This document shows positions 1 through 8,008 of a stretch of DNA of 64,000 nucleotides, piece by piece (the first letter of the stretch is position 1; each line of letters starts with the position of its first letter). Source of the DNA: Akkermansiaceae bacterium (GTDB lineage: Bacteria; Verrucomicrobiota; Verrucomicrobiia; Verrucomicrobiales; Akkermansiaceae); NCBI GenBank assembly GCA_030725745.1, contig JANRFH010000057.1, positions 69,037 to 133,036 of the forward strand, in the 5' to 3' direction. The notes beneath the pieces are model-generated. The model saw nothing but the letters and a program-made list of their open reading frames with translations. It was not told where the DNA came from and searched no databases. The translations under genes were made by a program, and so were the position numbers.

Positions 1-1
1 T

Positions 2-811
2 CCGAGACTTCACGAGTTCTTATGGTTTGGGCTGAAGCAGGCGTGGGCTTGCATCTTCGGAGCGCTGCTCTTGCTAGGCATTCTCGGCACCCGTCTTTGG
101 TATCCGGATGTCCCGCTTGCCCGCTATGACTTCTTGGTGATCTATGCAGTCGCCATCCAGCTCGCGTTGCTTCTGCTGAAGCTGGAGTCTTGGCGCGAAA
201 TCGGGGTCATCTTCCTCTTCCACTTGATGGCCACAGGCATGGAGCTTTTCAAAACCTCCACCGAGATCGGCTCTTGGTCTTACCCGGAAGACTCATTTCT
301 CCGCATCGGTGCCGTACCCCTTTTCACCGGCTTCATGTATTCATCCGTCGGCTCCTACATGGCTCGTGCGTGGCGCGGATTCCATTTCTCCTTCACCGGA
401 TTTCCGCCGCTTTGGGTCGCAGGGATCATTGCAGTGCTCGCTTACGCGAACTTTTTCACCCACCACTACATACCGGATATCCGCTGGCCACTCATCATGG
501 CTGGAGTATTTTTCTTCAGGAATACTCTCGTTCATTTTCAGCCAAAAAACTTCGCCCTGAAAATGCCACTGCTACTTGGATTCGGCCTCGTCGCACTATT
601 TATCTACTTCGCCGAAAACCTCGGCACCATCGCCCGTGCATGGCAGTACCCCGGTCAGGAAAACGAATGGAAACCTGTCCATTTCTCGAAATTTTCCGCA
701 TGGTATCTCCTCATGCAACTGTCCTTTATTCTCATCTACTCCCTCCGTATGTTAGAGGCAAAACTAGGTGTCCAGGGCCCGGAGAAAATCATCCCAGGGA
801 AATCCATCTGA
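2..811 (+). CDS. DUF817 family integral membrane protein, 5'-truncated by window edge
   Basis: The frame is open to the first base of the window, so the true start lies upstream; 269 residues are visible. The opening residues (LHEFLWFGLKQAW) followed by several hydrophobic helices and the segment MELFKTSTEIGSWSYPE look like the DUF817 family, polytopic inner-membrane proteins of about 270-300 residues with no established function. The conserved stretch GAVPLFTGFMYSSVGSY lies near the middle. It converges on the DUF1080 gene with only a 6-base gap. An internal TTG or ATG could be taken as a start, but that would discard family-typical sequence. Family assignment is from pattern memory; function unknown. 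Confidence 0.8.
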   Translation, partial: PRLHEFLWFGLKQAWACIFGALLLLGILGTRLWYPDVPLARYDFLVIYAVAIQLALLLLKLESWREIGVIFLFHLMATGMELFKTSTEIGSWSYPEDSFLRIGAVPLFTGFMYSSVGSYMARAWRGFHFSFTGFPPLWVAGIIAVLAYANFFTHHYIPDIRWPLIMAGVFFFRNTLVHFQPKNFALKMPLLLGFGLVALFIYFAENLGTIARAWQYPGQENEWKPVHFSKFSAWYLLMQLSFILIYSLRMLEAKLGVQGPEKIIPGKSI

Positions 812-817
812 GATAGC

Positions 818-1378
818 TCAATCAAGTGCACGAATGCGGATGTTGCGAAACTCGACCTTACCGTCGTTTTTCTGCAAGCCTATGATGCCAGTTTTCAACG
901 GTGTCTCGTCTTGGTAGTCCACCGTCATCTCGCCATCCAGCCAGACTTTCACATGGCCGTCCTTCACGATGATGCGGTATTTCCTCCACTCCGCCTTTTC
1001 GCCGGCACCCTCGAAGAGCTTCCGTTTGACGATGCTCCCTGTGGGAAAGGGGTTCGATGGCGGTGCGATATTCACCTCGTAGCATTCTTTGCTTTCATCG
1101 GCGACAGTGGGCTTCGTCTCGATGAAAATCCCGCTGTTGGTGCCGATTTGCGCACGGAAATCGAGCTCAAGTTCGTAGGATTCTAGAGCAGTCTCCATGG
1201 TCAACAAGCCGACTGCGCCTTCATCCACTACGATTGCACCATCCTCCACGCGCCAGTTCGCCTCATTCTGTTGAGTCCACCCCTCTAGGGTTTTTCCATT
1301 GAAGAGCACTTTCCAGTCCTCCTCTGCGGCGAGCAAAGAAAGGGATGACAACAACAACGCAAAAATCAGATTTTTCAT
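818..1378 (-). CDS. Secreted DUF1080 (3-keto-disaccharide hydrolase-like) protein
   Basis: A 186-residue protein with a signal peptide (residues 1-18, ending LLAA) followed directly by the hallmark opening of DUF1080 domains, WKVLFNGKTLEGW (residues 22-34). The rest is a single concanavalin-like beta-sandwich with typical motifs SGIFIETKP and a closing GIIGLQKNDGKVEFRNIRI. DUF1080 proteins are abundant in Planctomycetes and Verrucomicrobia and are linked to 3-keto-glycoside hydrolysis or glycan binding outside the cytoplasm. It is a minimal single-domain member. The substrate cannot be read from the sequence. It ends 6 bases from the convergent DUF817 gene. Confidence 0.88.
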   Translation of the reverse strand: MKNLIFALLLSSLSLLAAEEDWKVLFNGKTLEGWTQQNEANWRVEDGAIVVDEGAVGLLTMETALESYELELDFRAQIGTNSGIFIETKPTVADESKECYEVNIAPPSNPFPTGSIVKRKLFEGAGEKAEWRKYRIIVKDGHVKVWLDGEMTVDYQDETPLKTGIIGLQKNDGKVEFRNIRIRALD

Positions 1379-1435
1379 AAGAGTCTTATCAACTAGCTAC
1401 TCTTAACCCACCTGTCACGTTCCCCTTTCTCGGGA

Positions 1436-2977
1436 TCAATGCCTGAAATGCCTGTGTCCGGTGAAGACCATCGCCATACCCGCAGCATCCGCAGCGGCGA
1501 TGACTTCCTCATCGCGCATCGAGCCGCCCGGCTGGATACAGGCAGTGGCGCCGGCATCGATGGCAGATTGCAGACCGTCGGCGAACGGGAACATCGCATC
1601 TGAGGCAACGATGCTACCCTTGAGATCGAGACCTGCTTCCTTCGCCTTCCAGATGGCAATCCGTGAGGAATCCACCCGGCTCATCTGGCCTGCTCCGATG
1701 CCCAAAGTGCGATCCGCCTGAGCGTAGACGATGGCGTTCGACTTCACGTTCTTCACGATCCTCCAGCCGAAACGCATCGCACGGAGTTCCTCCTCCGTCG
1801 GCGGGCGTTTCGTCACGACCTTGTTTTCCAGATCATCGAGACCCAGCGCGGTGTGGTCGCGATCCATGACCATCAAGCCGCCCGGACTGGAGCGAATGAC
1901 CGCTGCCTTCTGCGCAACGAGATAGCCGTCGTTCATTTTCATGAGGCGTAGGTTCTTCTTCTTCTGGAGAAGCGCCCTCGCATCTGCCTCAAACTCTGGA
2001 GCAATGATGACGTCGGTGAAAATTTCCGAAATCACGCGAGCAAGCTCAAGAGTGAGCGGGCGGTTGGTCACGATCACGCCGCCGAAGGGTGCTTGGCGAT
2101 CCGTCTCAAAGGCCTTTTTCCACGCTAGGCGCAGATCCTCGTCGTCCTGACCCACTCCGCATGGGTTCGTGTGCTTGAGGATGGCCACCGTAGGTCTAAC
2201 GAAATCTAGGATGAGATCTGCCGCAGCCTCGATATCGATGACGTTGGTGTAGCTGAGGCCTTTTCCCTGAAGCTTCGTGAAACAGCTTCCGAAATCTCCA
2301 TACATTGAGCATTTCTGGTGCGGGTTGTCGCCGTAGCGGAGCTCTTGGTCGAGCGGCAGACTGAGGGTGAAGGAAGCACCCGTTCCCTGGCGGGATTGGC
2401 CGAGGAAATTTGTGATTGCACCATCGTATTGCGATGTGCGGAGGAAAACTTTTACTGCGAGTTCTTCGCGCAGACCCTTGGTGGTATCGCCGCCGTTTTC
2501 ACGCATTTCTTCGAGCACGCGAGGGTAATCTTCCGGTGCGACGATGACGGTGACGTGCGAGTGGTTCTTCGCAGCGCTGCGCAGCATCGAGGGGCCACCA
2601 ATATCGATATTCTCAATCGCGTCTTCCAGCGTGACTCCTTCTTTCGCGACGGTTTCTTCGAAAGGATAGAGGTTCACCACCACAAGATCGATGGGAGGAA
2701 TGCCGTGCTTCTTCGCATCTGCCACATGCTGCTCGTCATCACGGCGGTGGAGGAGGCCACCGTGAACCATCGGGTGCAGGGTCTTTAAACGACCTTCGAA
2801 AAGCTCTGGAGCGCCAGTGTATTCGGAAACGTCAGTGACCTTGAGTCCTGCATCGCGCAGCGCCTTTGCGGTTCCTCCAGTGGAGAGCAGATCGACGCCC
2901 ATTTCCACAAGCCCCTCCGCAAATTCTACCAGACCTGTTTTGTCAGAAACCGAAAGCAACGCTCTTGAAATAGCCAT
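1436..2977 (-). CDS. purH: Bifunctional AICAR transformylase / IMP cyclohydrolase
   Basis: Catalyses the last two steps of de novo IMP synthesis in the cytoplasm. The 513-residue length is normal for PurH. The N-terminal MGS-like cyclohydrolase domain shows SVSDKTGL (10-17), [10 protein letters not shown] (60-69) and [15 protein letters not shown] (125-139). The transformylase domain shows LRYGDNPHQ (213-221), LSYTNVID and the catalytic Lys-His pair in KHTNPCGVG (268-276). The frame continues upstream to 3079, but the ATG at 2977 begins [13 protein letters not shown], which is where the family starts; the longer version adds 34 residues without family character. trmO lies 108 bases upstream on the same strand, so the two may be co-transcribed. 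Confidence 0.97.
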   Translation of the reverse strand: MAISRALLSVSDKTGLVEFAEGLVEMGVDLLSTGGTAKALRDAGLKVTDVSEYTGAPELFEGRLKTLHPMVHGGLLHRRDDEQHVADAKKHGIPPIDLVVVNLYPFEETVAKEGVTLEDAIENIDIGGPSMLRSAAKNHSHVTVIVAPEDYPRVLEEMRENGGDTTKGLREELAVKVFLRTSQYDGAITNFLGQSRQGTGASFTLSLPLDQELRYGDNPHQKCSMYGDFGSCFTKLQGKGLSYTNVIDIEAAADLILDFVRPTVAILKHTNPCGVGQDDEDLRLAWKKAFETDRQAPFGGVIVTNRPLTLELARVISEIFTDVIIAPEFEADARALLQKKKNLRLMKMNDGYLVAQKAAVIRSSPGGLMVMDRDHTALGLDDLENKVVTKRPPTEEELRAMRFGWRIVKNVKSNAIVYAQADRTLGIGAGQMSRVDSSRIAIWKAKEAGLDLKGSIVASDAMFPFADGLQSAIDAGATACIQPGGSMRDEEVIAAADAAGMAMVFTGHRHFRH

Positions 2978-3085
2978 ATGATGTAAATTTGATAAACATC
3001 CGGCGGCAACCGCCGTGCCGGACATGCATCCCCGTATCCAACCCCCATCCGGCACGCAAGCGGGAATCCTTCCGGCCATCCCGCA

Positions 3086-3775
3086 TTATCCACTAATCGT
3101 TGATAACCAGCAGGTTCCATCAACAAAACGAAACCTAACATTTCTCCCACAAAGCGCCGCTCCGTAGGTTCTGCCCACCTCACCGCGCGCCGCAGGGCGT
3201 GGATCGAGCGCCAAGACTTCCAGTATCACCTGCTGGGAGCGTTCGTCGAGTGCACGGAAATCCTCTTCCGCACCCGGCTCGATCTCCACATTCACGCGCT
3301 CCGGGGATTTCCCTGCGTAGCCCCCGATGGCATCGGGCAATGATTCGGCGTAGGGCAGGTATGGCTTGATATCATAGATCGGCGTGCCATCGACCAGATC
3401 CACTCCAGAGAAATGCAAGATTGGCGGCTCACGACCTTCTTCCTTTTCCATGCCGATACGATCCAGCTTCACCAGCGAAAGCCCCAGCCCGTTTGGCCGG
3501 TAGGTCGAGCGGCTGGCAAAAACCCCCACCCGCTCGTTACCGCCCAGCCTCGGCGGCCTGACGGTTGGCTTCCAGCCCTCTTCCACCGTTTCGTGAAAAC
3601 CGAAGACCAGCCAAACATGCGAGAAGCCTTCGAGCCCTCGCACCGACTCCAGCGACCGGTATTTCTCGTCCAACTCCAGCTCACCCCAAGCACTCGGGCA
3701 CAATCCCGGCTGCCTCGGCACCCCGAATTTCCCTCCGAAACAGGTTTTAAGATATCCTATTGGCTCAATTTCCAT
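3086..3775 (-). CDS. trmO: tRNA (N6-threonylcarbamoyladenosine37-N6)-methyltransferase, TsaA/YaeB family
   Basis: A 229-residue TsaA-like beta-barrel protein. Family-defining stretches are IGYLKTCFGGKFGVPRQPG at the N-terminus, LEGFSHVWLVFGFHE near residues 48-62, and the S-adenosylmethionine-binding segment VGVFASRSTYRPNGLG (83-98). The C-terminal part, ending in a tail with PRPAARG, completes the TrmO architecture. TrmO methylates t6A37 of certain tRNAs reading ACY codons. It lies upstream of purH on the same strand and is preceded by the terminator of the next gene, so it probably begins its own transcript. Confidence 0.93.
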   Translation of the reverse strand: MEIEPIGYLKTCFGGKFGVPRQPGLCPSAWGELELDEKYRSLESVRGLEGFSHVWLVFGFHETVEEGWKPTVRPPRLGGNERVGVFASRSTYRPNGLGLSLVKLDRIGMEKEEGREPPILHFSGVDLVDGTPIYDIKPYLPYAESLPDAIGGYAGKSPERVNVEIEPGAEEDFRALDERSQQVILEVLALDPRPAARGEVGRTYGAALCGRNVRFRFVDGTCWLSTISG

Positions 3776-3780
3776 ATTCG

Positions 3781-3818
3781 TAAAAAAATACCCCCCGTTC
3801 CACAGGGAAACGGAGGGT
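3781..3818 (-). terminator. Rho-independent terminator of the large lipoprotein gene
   Basis: On the minus strand a 10-bp stem ACCCTCCGTT / AACGGGGGGT (one G-U wobble) with a short loop is followed by ATTTTTTTA. It sits just after the stop of the gene at 3842-6151 and just before trmO, separating the two co-directional genes. Confidence 0.85.
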
Positions 3819-3841
3819 GTTGAAGTTCATTTACTGGGCGA

Positions 3842-6151
3842 TTACTTCGTCTTGAAGTGCATCGAGTTACGGACGTAGCCGTTCTCCTTTTTCGCAGTCC
3901 ATGTCAGTGAGTCGAAATCACGGCAGGCTTCGATAATCTCCTTATATCCCTCCTTGTTGCGGTTAAAATCGCCAAGGTCATACTCGTTGGTGAAAATCGA
4001 ATCTTTGTTCTTTTCCACAACCGCCAGCATCATATCCGCGTAATCGGTGAGGGCATTGAAATTCACATAGAACTCCATGCCGTTTCCTGCTTCGCCACCA
4101 GCAGCGGCCTTGCCGATGAGATCCACTGCCTGGAGCTTCGAGGTCGATGCCGCGAACCAATCATCACTGACCGTCACGGAAGGCAGGAAGTCGTCTTGGA
4201 AGAATGGGAATGAGAAAAACCAAGTCGTCATGCCATCCTTATCGGAACTGATCGGCTTCTGCATTGGGATATCCACATCGAACATCTCACTCGCTTTAGA
4301 AAGGAGTGAAGAGATACTGCTATCCATCTGCTTCCAAGACTCAGCCAGCTTGCTACGATCCGTCACTGGCGCGACCCAAGTGATTCGCGGCACTTTTGCT
4401 TCATCCACAAGCTCCTGAGGGATACCGGGAACAGCTGGAGTAGCTCCTTTGAGATCGATCACGATCGCCGTTTCATCACCAATTCCATCAGAGAGTCCGC
4501 CACTGACCGCCTCATAGAGACCGATGACATCTGTGCGGAACTGTGTGTCGAAAATCTCTGCGAATTGCTTAGCTTCCAGAAGATCGCCGTCTTTGACCTC
4601 AATCTCGGAGAGCTTCATCGTAGATGCGTATAGCGTTTCGAAAATCGCCTCGAAGTATGCTGAAACCTTATCGTTGTAGTCAGCATCGCTAGCAGCATTG
4701 AAGAAAAGCACGTTGTCTCCGCTGTCGCCGAGGTGTGAGAGGCTCGTCTTCGCAGACCAGTCGAGAGATCCTTTGTCGTAACCACCAAATGTTTCGACTT
4801 TCAGACCTTCATCGGTGAAAGCCACCATGCCGAAATCGTTGGCACTTCCCAGAGACATCAGATCCTTTTCACGATCCGCAATCATCTGGAGTAATGCCTC
4901 AAGATCGCGGGTATCGCCCAGTGCCTCGCCACCTGCGATGCCATCGCGGATGCCGATCGCATAGCTTGCGAGACCACCAGCATCATCCATGATGCCTTCC
5001 CAGCCATCTTTACCACCGTAGGACAGAGCAAGCAACGGCTTATCCGCGAATGCATCCACGAAATTCAACTCATCTGTGCCGACGAGCGAGTCCTTCACAT
5101 CTGCTGCGAGCTTGAGATCGGCTTCGTCGCCGCCGATCATCGCCACTACATAGTTACCAATGGTTCCACTGACCACCACGAGGTTCTTCTTAGCGATAGC
5201 GTCCAGCAAGGCCGATACGGTCTCAGGCTTGAGATTCTCTTCCATGCTATCGCGATTTTCGGCGAGCGTTTCAGAGAGCTTTTCACCCAGCAGCTTGTAT
5301 CCGCTGAATGTAGCACCACCTGTCTCGAACTCGATCGGAACGGCCATTTCACCAGCCATAGCAAATATTCCCATACTGCCGCCTACGAGTTGAGCAGCCT
5401 GATCAAGCTCACCCTCCTTGGCGCGGAATGCGATGTAAAGGGGCGGCATCACCATATCCTTGAAAAGATTAACTCCGCCTTCGGGATCCTCGAGGAGATC
5501 CAAGAAAAATCCCTCATCTCCTATGGTGTTTTCGATAGCGTCTGTGAAATCATCTGGATCACCACTCTCTGCAAATTTCTGAGCAGCCTTGCCCAGTGCG
5601 AGTGCTTGGAAATACCCCATGCGCTTGTTCAGAGTCAGCAAATGACCAACCTGTTCGCCGGTCGGCTTGCCGAGGGCGAAAGTCACTTCCTGGCCGAGGA
5701 GCATCCATGGATCCGGCTCGCCACCTTGGGCTTCCAATTCCATCTCCATGTCATTTTCCTGCTCGGCATCACCCTCCTCCATCATGTCCTCTTCGATCAT
5801 TTCCTCTATGATCTCGTCTTCCATTTCCATACCCATGCCGGACTCCCTCTCGATAATCCCATACAACCTCAGTGCCTTGAGCTGCTCGGCGGCACCTTTT
5901 GTATCGTAGACTGAAAACACCACCTCAGTGTCTTGCGGCAGATACTGCGCAAAACCTACCTTGGCGGCTCGCTCTTCGTCGCTCAAACTCTGTGTAAGAG
6001 GAACTACCGTTTCCTTCACCTTGTCGACCACGGTATCGACGATGGATTTCTCCTCCCCCTTCTCCTCAGTGACACTAGGTTTCTCTTTGCAGGAAACGGC
6101 GCTGAGAATTACAATGGAACCGACACACCAAATGCTGTTTCGTATTTTCAT
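3842..6151 (-). CDS. Large acidic lipoprotein of unknown function
   Basis: A 769-residue protein with a type II signal peptide and probable lipidation cysteine at residue 21 (LSAVSC). Mature sequence starts with a Glu/Lys-rich linker. Residues about 103-145 form a striking Met/Glu-rich insert (MGMEMEDEIIEEMIEEDMM and following). The remainder looks like an alpha/beta extracytoplasmic protein with repeated motifs of the form DTEVVFSVYDT, NVLFFNAASD and MEFYVNFNALTDYADM, suggesting several related lobes; I recognise no enzyme motif. It has its own terminator and faces pdxH divergently. Codon use resembles its neighbours. It could be a Verrucomicrobia-specific surface or periplasmic protein; function is not inferred. 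Confidence 0.8.
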   Translation of the reverse strand: MKIRNSIWCVGSIVILSAVSCKEKPSVTEEKGEEKSIVDTVVDKVKETVVPLTQSLSDEERAAKVGFAQYLPQDTEVVFSVYDTKGAAEQLKALRLYGIIERESGMGMEMEDEIIEEMIEEDMMEEGDAEQENDMEMELEAQGGEPDPWMLLGQEVTFALGKPTGEQVGHLLTLNKRMGYFQALALGKAAQKFAESGDPDDFTDAIENTIGDEGFFLDLLEDPEGGVNLFKDMVMPPLYIAFRAKEGELDQAAQLVGGSMGIFAMAGEMAVPIEFETGGATFSGYKLLGEKLSETLAENRDSMEENLKPETVSALLDAIAKKNLVVVSGTIGNYVVAMIGGDEADLKLAADVKDSLVGTDELNFVDAFADKPLLALSYGGKDGWEGIMDDAGGLASYAIGIRDGIAGGEALGDTRDLEALLQMIADREKDLMSLGSANDFGMVAFTDEGLKVETFGGYDKGSLDWSAKTSLSHLGDSGDNVLFFNAASDADYNDKVSAYFEAIFETLYASTMKLSEIEVKDGDLLEAKQFAEIFDTQFRTDVIGLYEAVSGGLSDGIGDETAIVIDLKGATPAVPGIPQELVDEAKVPRITWVAPVTDRSKLAESWKQMDSSISSLLSKASEMFDVDIPMQKPISSDKDGMTTWFFSFPFFQDDFLPSVTVSDDWFAASTSKLQAVDLIGKAAAGGEAGNGMEFYVNFNALTDYADMMLAVVEKNKDSIFTNEYDLGDFNRNKEGYKEIIEACRDFDSLTWTAKKENGYVRNSMHFKTK

Positions 6152-6245
6152 GCTGCCAGTAAAAGGCCGGATGACATCGGTTCAAGCCTCAAACCGGGAC
6201 ATTACGCAAATTTTACAGGGACTCAAATCCACAAGTCCTTGGTAG

Positions 6246-6274
6246 TTGTAAACTTGCCTTAACGACATTATCTA
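6246..6274 (+). promoter_or_regulatory. Candidate sigma70-type promoter of pdxH, predicted leaderless start
   Basis: TTGTAA, a 17-base spacer and TATCTA lie directly before pdxH. The -10 box ends at 6274 and the ATG is at 6280, so transcription would start on or next to the start codon. No Shine-Dalgarno sequence is visible. Prediction from spacing only. Confidence 0.5.
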
Positions 6275-6279
6275 ACCCC

Positions 6280-6918
6280 ATGGATCTTTCCGACTTCAGA
6301 AAGGAATACACATCACAAGGCCTGCATCGCCGCGATTTGCATGATGACCCGACGGAACTTTTCGACAAATGGTTCAGACAGGCAACGGAGCTTGGTGTCC
6401 ACGAGCCCAACGCCATGACTCTCGCCACGGTGGCACCCGACGGATCACCCTCGCAACGCACCGTCCTGCTCAAGGCATTCGACCAGAAAGGCTACACCTT
6501 TTTCACGAACTACAACTCCACCAAAGCCGCACACATCGCCGCCAACCCCGCCGTCTGCCTGCTATTTCCATGGATCACACTTGAGCGGCAGGTCATTATC
6601 CGTGGAATTGCTGAAAAAATCTCAACCACCGAATCTCTCGGCTACTTCACCTCTCGCCCTCGCGATTCACAGATCGGCGCATGGGTGTCGAACCAATCCG
6701 AAGTCATCACCTCACGGAAATTCCTCTTGATGAAAATCGAAGAGATTAAAAACAAATTCAAGGATGGCGAGATTCCACTGCCCTCGTTTTGGGGCGGATA
6801 CCGAGTTATCCCGCAGAGCATCGAGTTCTGGCAGGGCGGATCGGCGCGCATCCACGACCGCTTCCTCTACACCCGCCAGCCCGGAGGCGAGTGGAACATC
6901 GACCGCCTCTCGCCATGA
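6280..6918 (+). CDS. pdxH: Pyridoxamine/pyridoxine 5'-phosphate oxidase
   Basis: Uses FMN and oxygen to oxidise PNP/PMP to pyridoxal 5'-phosphate. The 212-residue length is typical. Recognisable family blocks are the N-terminal DLSDFRKEYTSQGL, FMN-binding PSQRTVLLKAFD and YTFFTNYNSTKA (about residues 62-90), and the C-terminal signature FWGGYRVIP, SIEFWQGGSARIHDR, WNIDRLSP. The stop overlaps the ATG of the following small lipoprotein gene by 4 bases, so they are translationally coupled. Upstream lies a candidate promoter implying a leaderless mRNA. Confidence 0.96.
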   Translation: MDLSDFRKEYTSQGLHRRDLHDDPTELFDKWFRQATELGVHEPNAMTLATVAPDGSPSQRTVLLKAFDQKGYTFFTNYNSTKAAHIAANPAVCLLFPWITLERQVIIRGIAEKISTTESLGYFTSRPRDSQIGAWVSNQSEVITSRKFLLMKIEEIKNKFKDGEIPLPSFWGGYRVIPQSIEFWQGGSARIHDRFLYTRQPGGEWNIDRLSP

Positions 6919-7355
6919 TGCGACCCATCACATATTTCGCAGCCGCTGCCCTTGCCTTATTCCTACCCGCCTGCGCCGATAAGGAGCCTGAGGAGAAACC
7001 GAAGGAAAAAAAGGAAGAGCAAACCACCAAGCCTAGACTCGTCGGCCGTATCGCCTCAATGCCAGCCGACCGCAAATTCGTCCTCATCCAGTCTTACGGC
7101 ACCTGGGACGTGCCCACCGGATCTATCCTCACCACCCACGGCCCCGATGGACGCGCTGCCAACCTCCTAGCTACGGGCGAAAAACTTGGGCAATATGCCG
7201 CTGCGGATGTCAAATCAGGAATCCTTGAAGTGGGCGACGGCGTTTACACCATTGGAACCCAAAAGGAATCCAACCCCAATCCCGTGCCAGAACTATTGGA
7301 ACCCGGCGAAGAGAAGGAAGAACCTACGCCGACACCACCGGCATCGGAATCGTGA
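6915..7355 (+). CDS. Small lipoprotein of unknown function
   Basis: A 146-residue protein starting in the ATGA overlap with the pdxH stop. It has a signal peptide with a lipobox (LFLPAC) and a Lys/Glu-rich linker (KEPEEKPKEKKEEQ), followed by a compact domain of about 75 residues (VGRIASMPADRKFVLIQSYGTWDVPTG) that resembles small beta-rich domains, and an acidic Pro/Thr-rich tail. An ATG one codon later (6918) is equally possible. Its last 32 bases overlap the convergent HAD gene. No enzyme motif is visible; envelope location is inferred from the lipobox. Confidence 0.7.
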   Translation: MMRPITYFAAAALALFLPACADKEPEEKPKEKKEEQTTKPRLVGRIASMPADRKFVLIQSYGTWDVPTGSILTTHGPDGRAANLLATGEKLGQYAAADVKSGILEVGDGVYTIGTQKESNPNPVPELLEPGEEKEEPTPTPPASES

Positions 7356-7935
7356 TCACATGCATCCCAGCTGCCTGAGCAGCGATCACACCCGGAGGCG
7401 CATCCTCCAGCACGAGGCATTTCTCAGGAGCAACCCCCATCAGCTGCGCAGCTTTAAGGAAAATATCAGGAGCCGGCTTACCGTTCTGGACATCGTCTGC
7501 CGTCACCACCTCGTCAAACCAATCCGAGCAACCCATAAGGCGGAGCGTTTTCTCAACAACATAACGAGAACCGCCGGAAGCAACCGCCATCGGCACAGTC
7601 CCGCGCAATGATCTGGCGAAATCTGCTACTTCATCAATGAACTCAATCTGACCCAGCTTCGCAAGGTAGGCTTCACGCTTCGCCAGCGCGACCGCATCTG
7701 GATCGAGCCTAAGGTCATATTCTTCGTTCAGATCCTCCACGATGTCCTTCGTCGGCCTGCCGCCCATCGCGAAGAAAACATCCTCTTTGAAAACCCCACC
7801 AGCCCCGTAGGCGGCCAGCGCCTCACACCACGCATCGAAATGCGCAGGCATCGAATCCACCAGTGTGCCATCACAATCGAAGATCACCGCTTCGAACCCA
7901 TCTTTTGGAAAATCAATCGCTCCTACCTTTGCCAT
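7324..7935 (-). CDS. HAD-superfamily phosphatase (beta-phosphoglucomutase/YqaB-like)
   Basis: A 203-residue HAD subfamily IA hydrolase. Motif I is FDCDGTLVDS (Asp20 nucleophile, Asp22), motif II VASGGSRY, motif III NGKPAPDIF, and motif IV LEDAPPG. The cap inserted after motif I begins MPAHFDAWCEAL, as in YqaB (fructose-1-phosphatase) and beta-phosphoglucomutases. It therefore acts on a small sugar phosphate in the cytoplasm; the exact substrate cannot be told. The gene overlaps the convergent lipoprotein gene by 32 bases, which is unusual in this otherwise tidy layout. Confidence 0.88.
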   Translation of the reverse strand: MAKVGAIDFPKDGFEAVIFDCDGTLVDSMPAHFDAWCEALAAYGAGGVFKEDVFFAMGGRPTKDIVEDLNEEYDLRLDPDAVALAKREAYLAKLGQIEFIDEVADFARSLRGTVPMAVASGGSRYVVEKTLRLMGCSDWFDEVVTADDVQNGKPAPDIFLKAAQLMGVAPEKCLVLEDAPPGVIAAQAAGMHVITIPMPVVSA

Positions 7936-8008
7936 ATGGCGCGGCGAAATATCGGCGAAGCGCCACTAATGCAAGACCTGTTCGGAGCAAAGTGCCGAGA
8001 CTTTCCAA

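Noticed and set aside
5390-5914. Plus-strand open frame of 174 codons inside the acidic lipoprotein gene
   Set aside because: It is antisense to a gene with a clear signal peptide and terminator, and its translation has no family or start signals.
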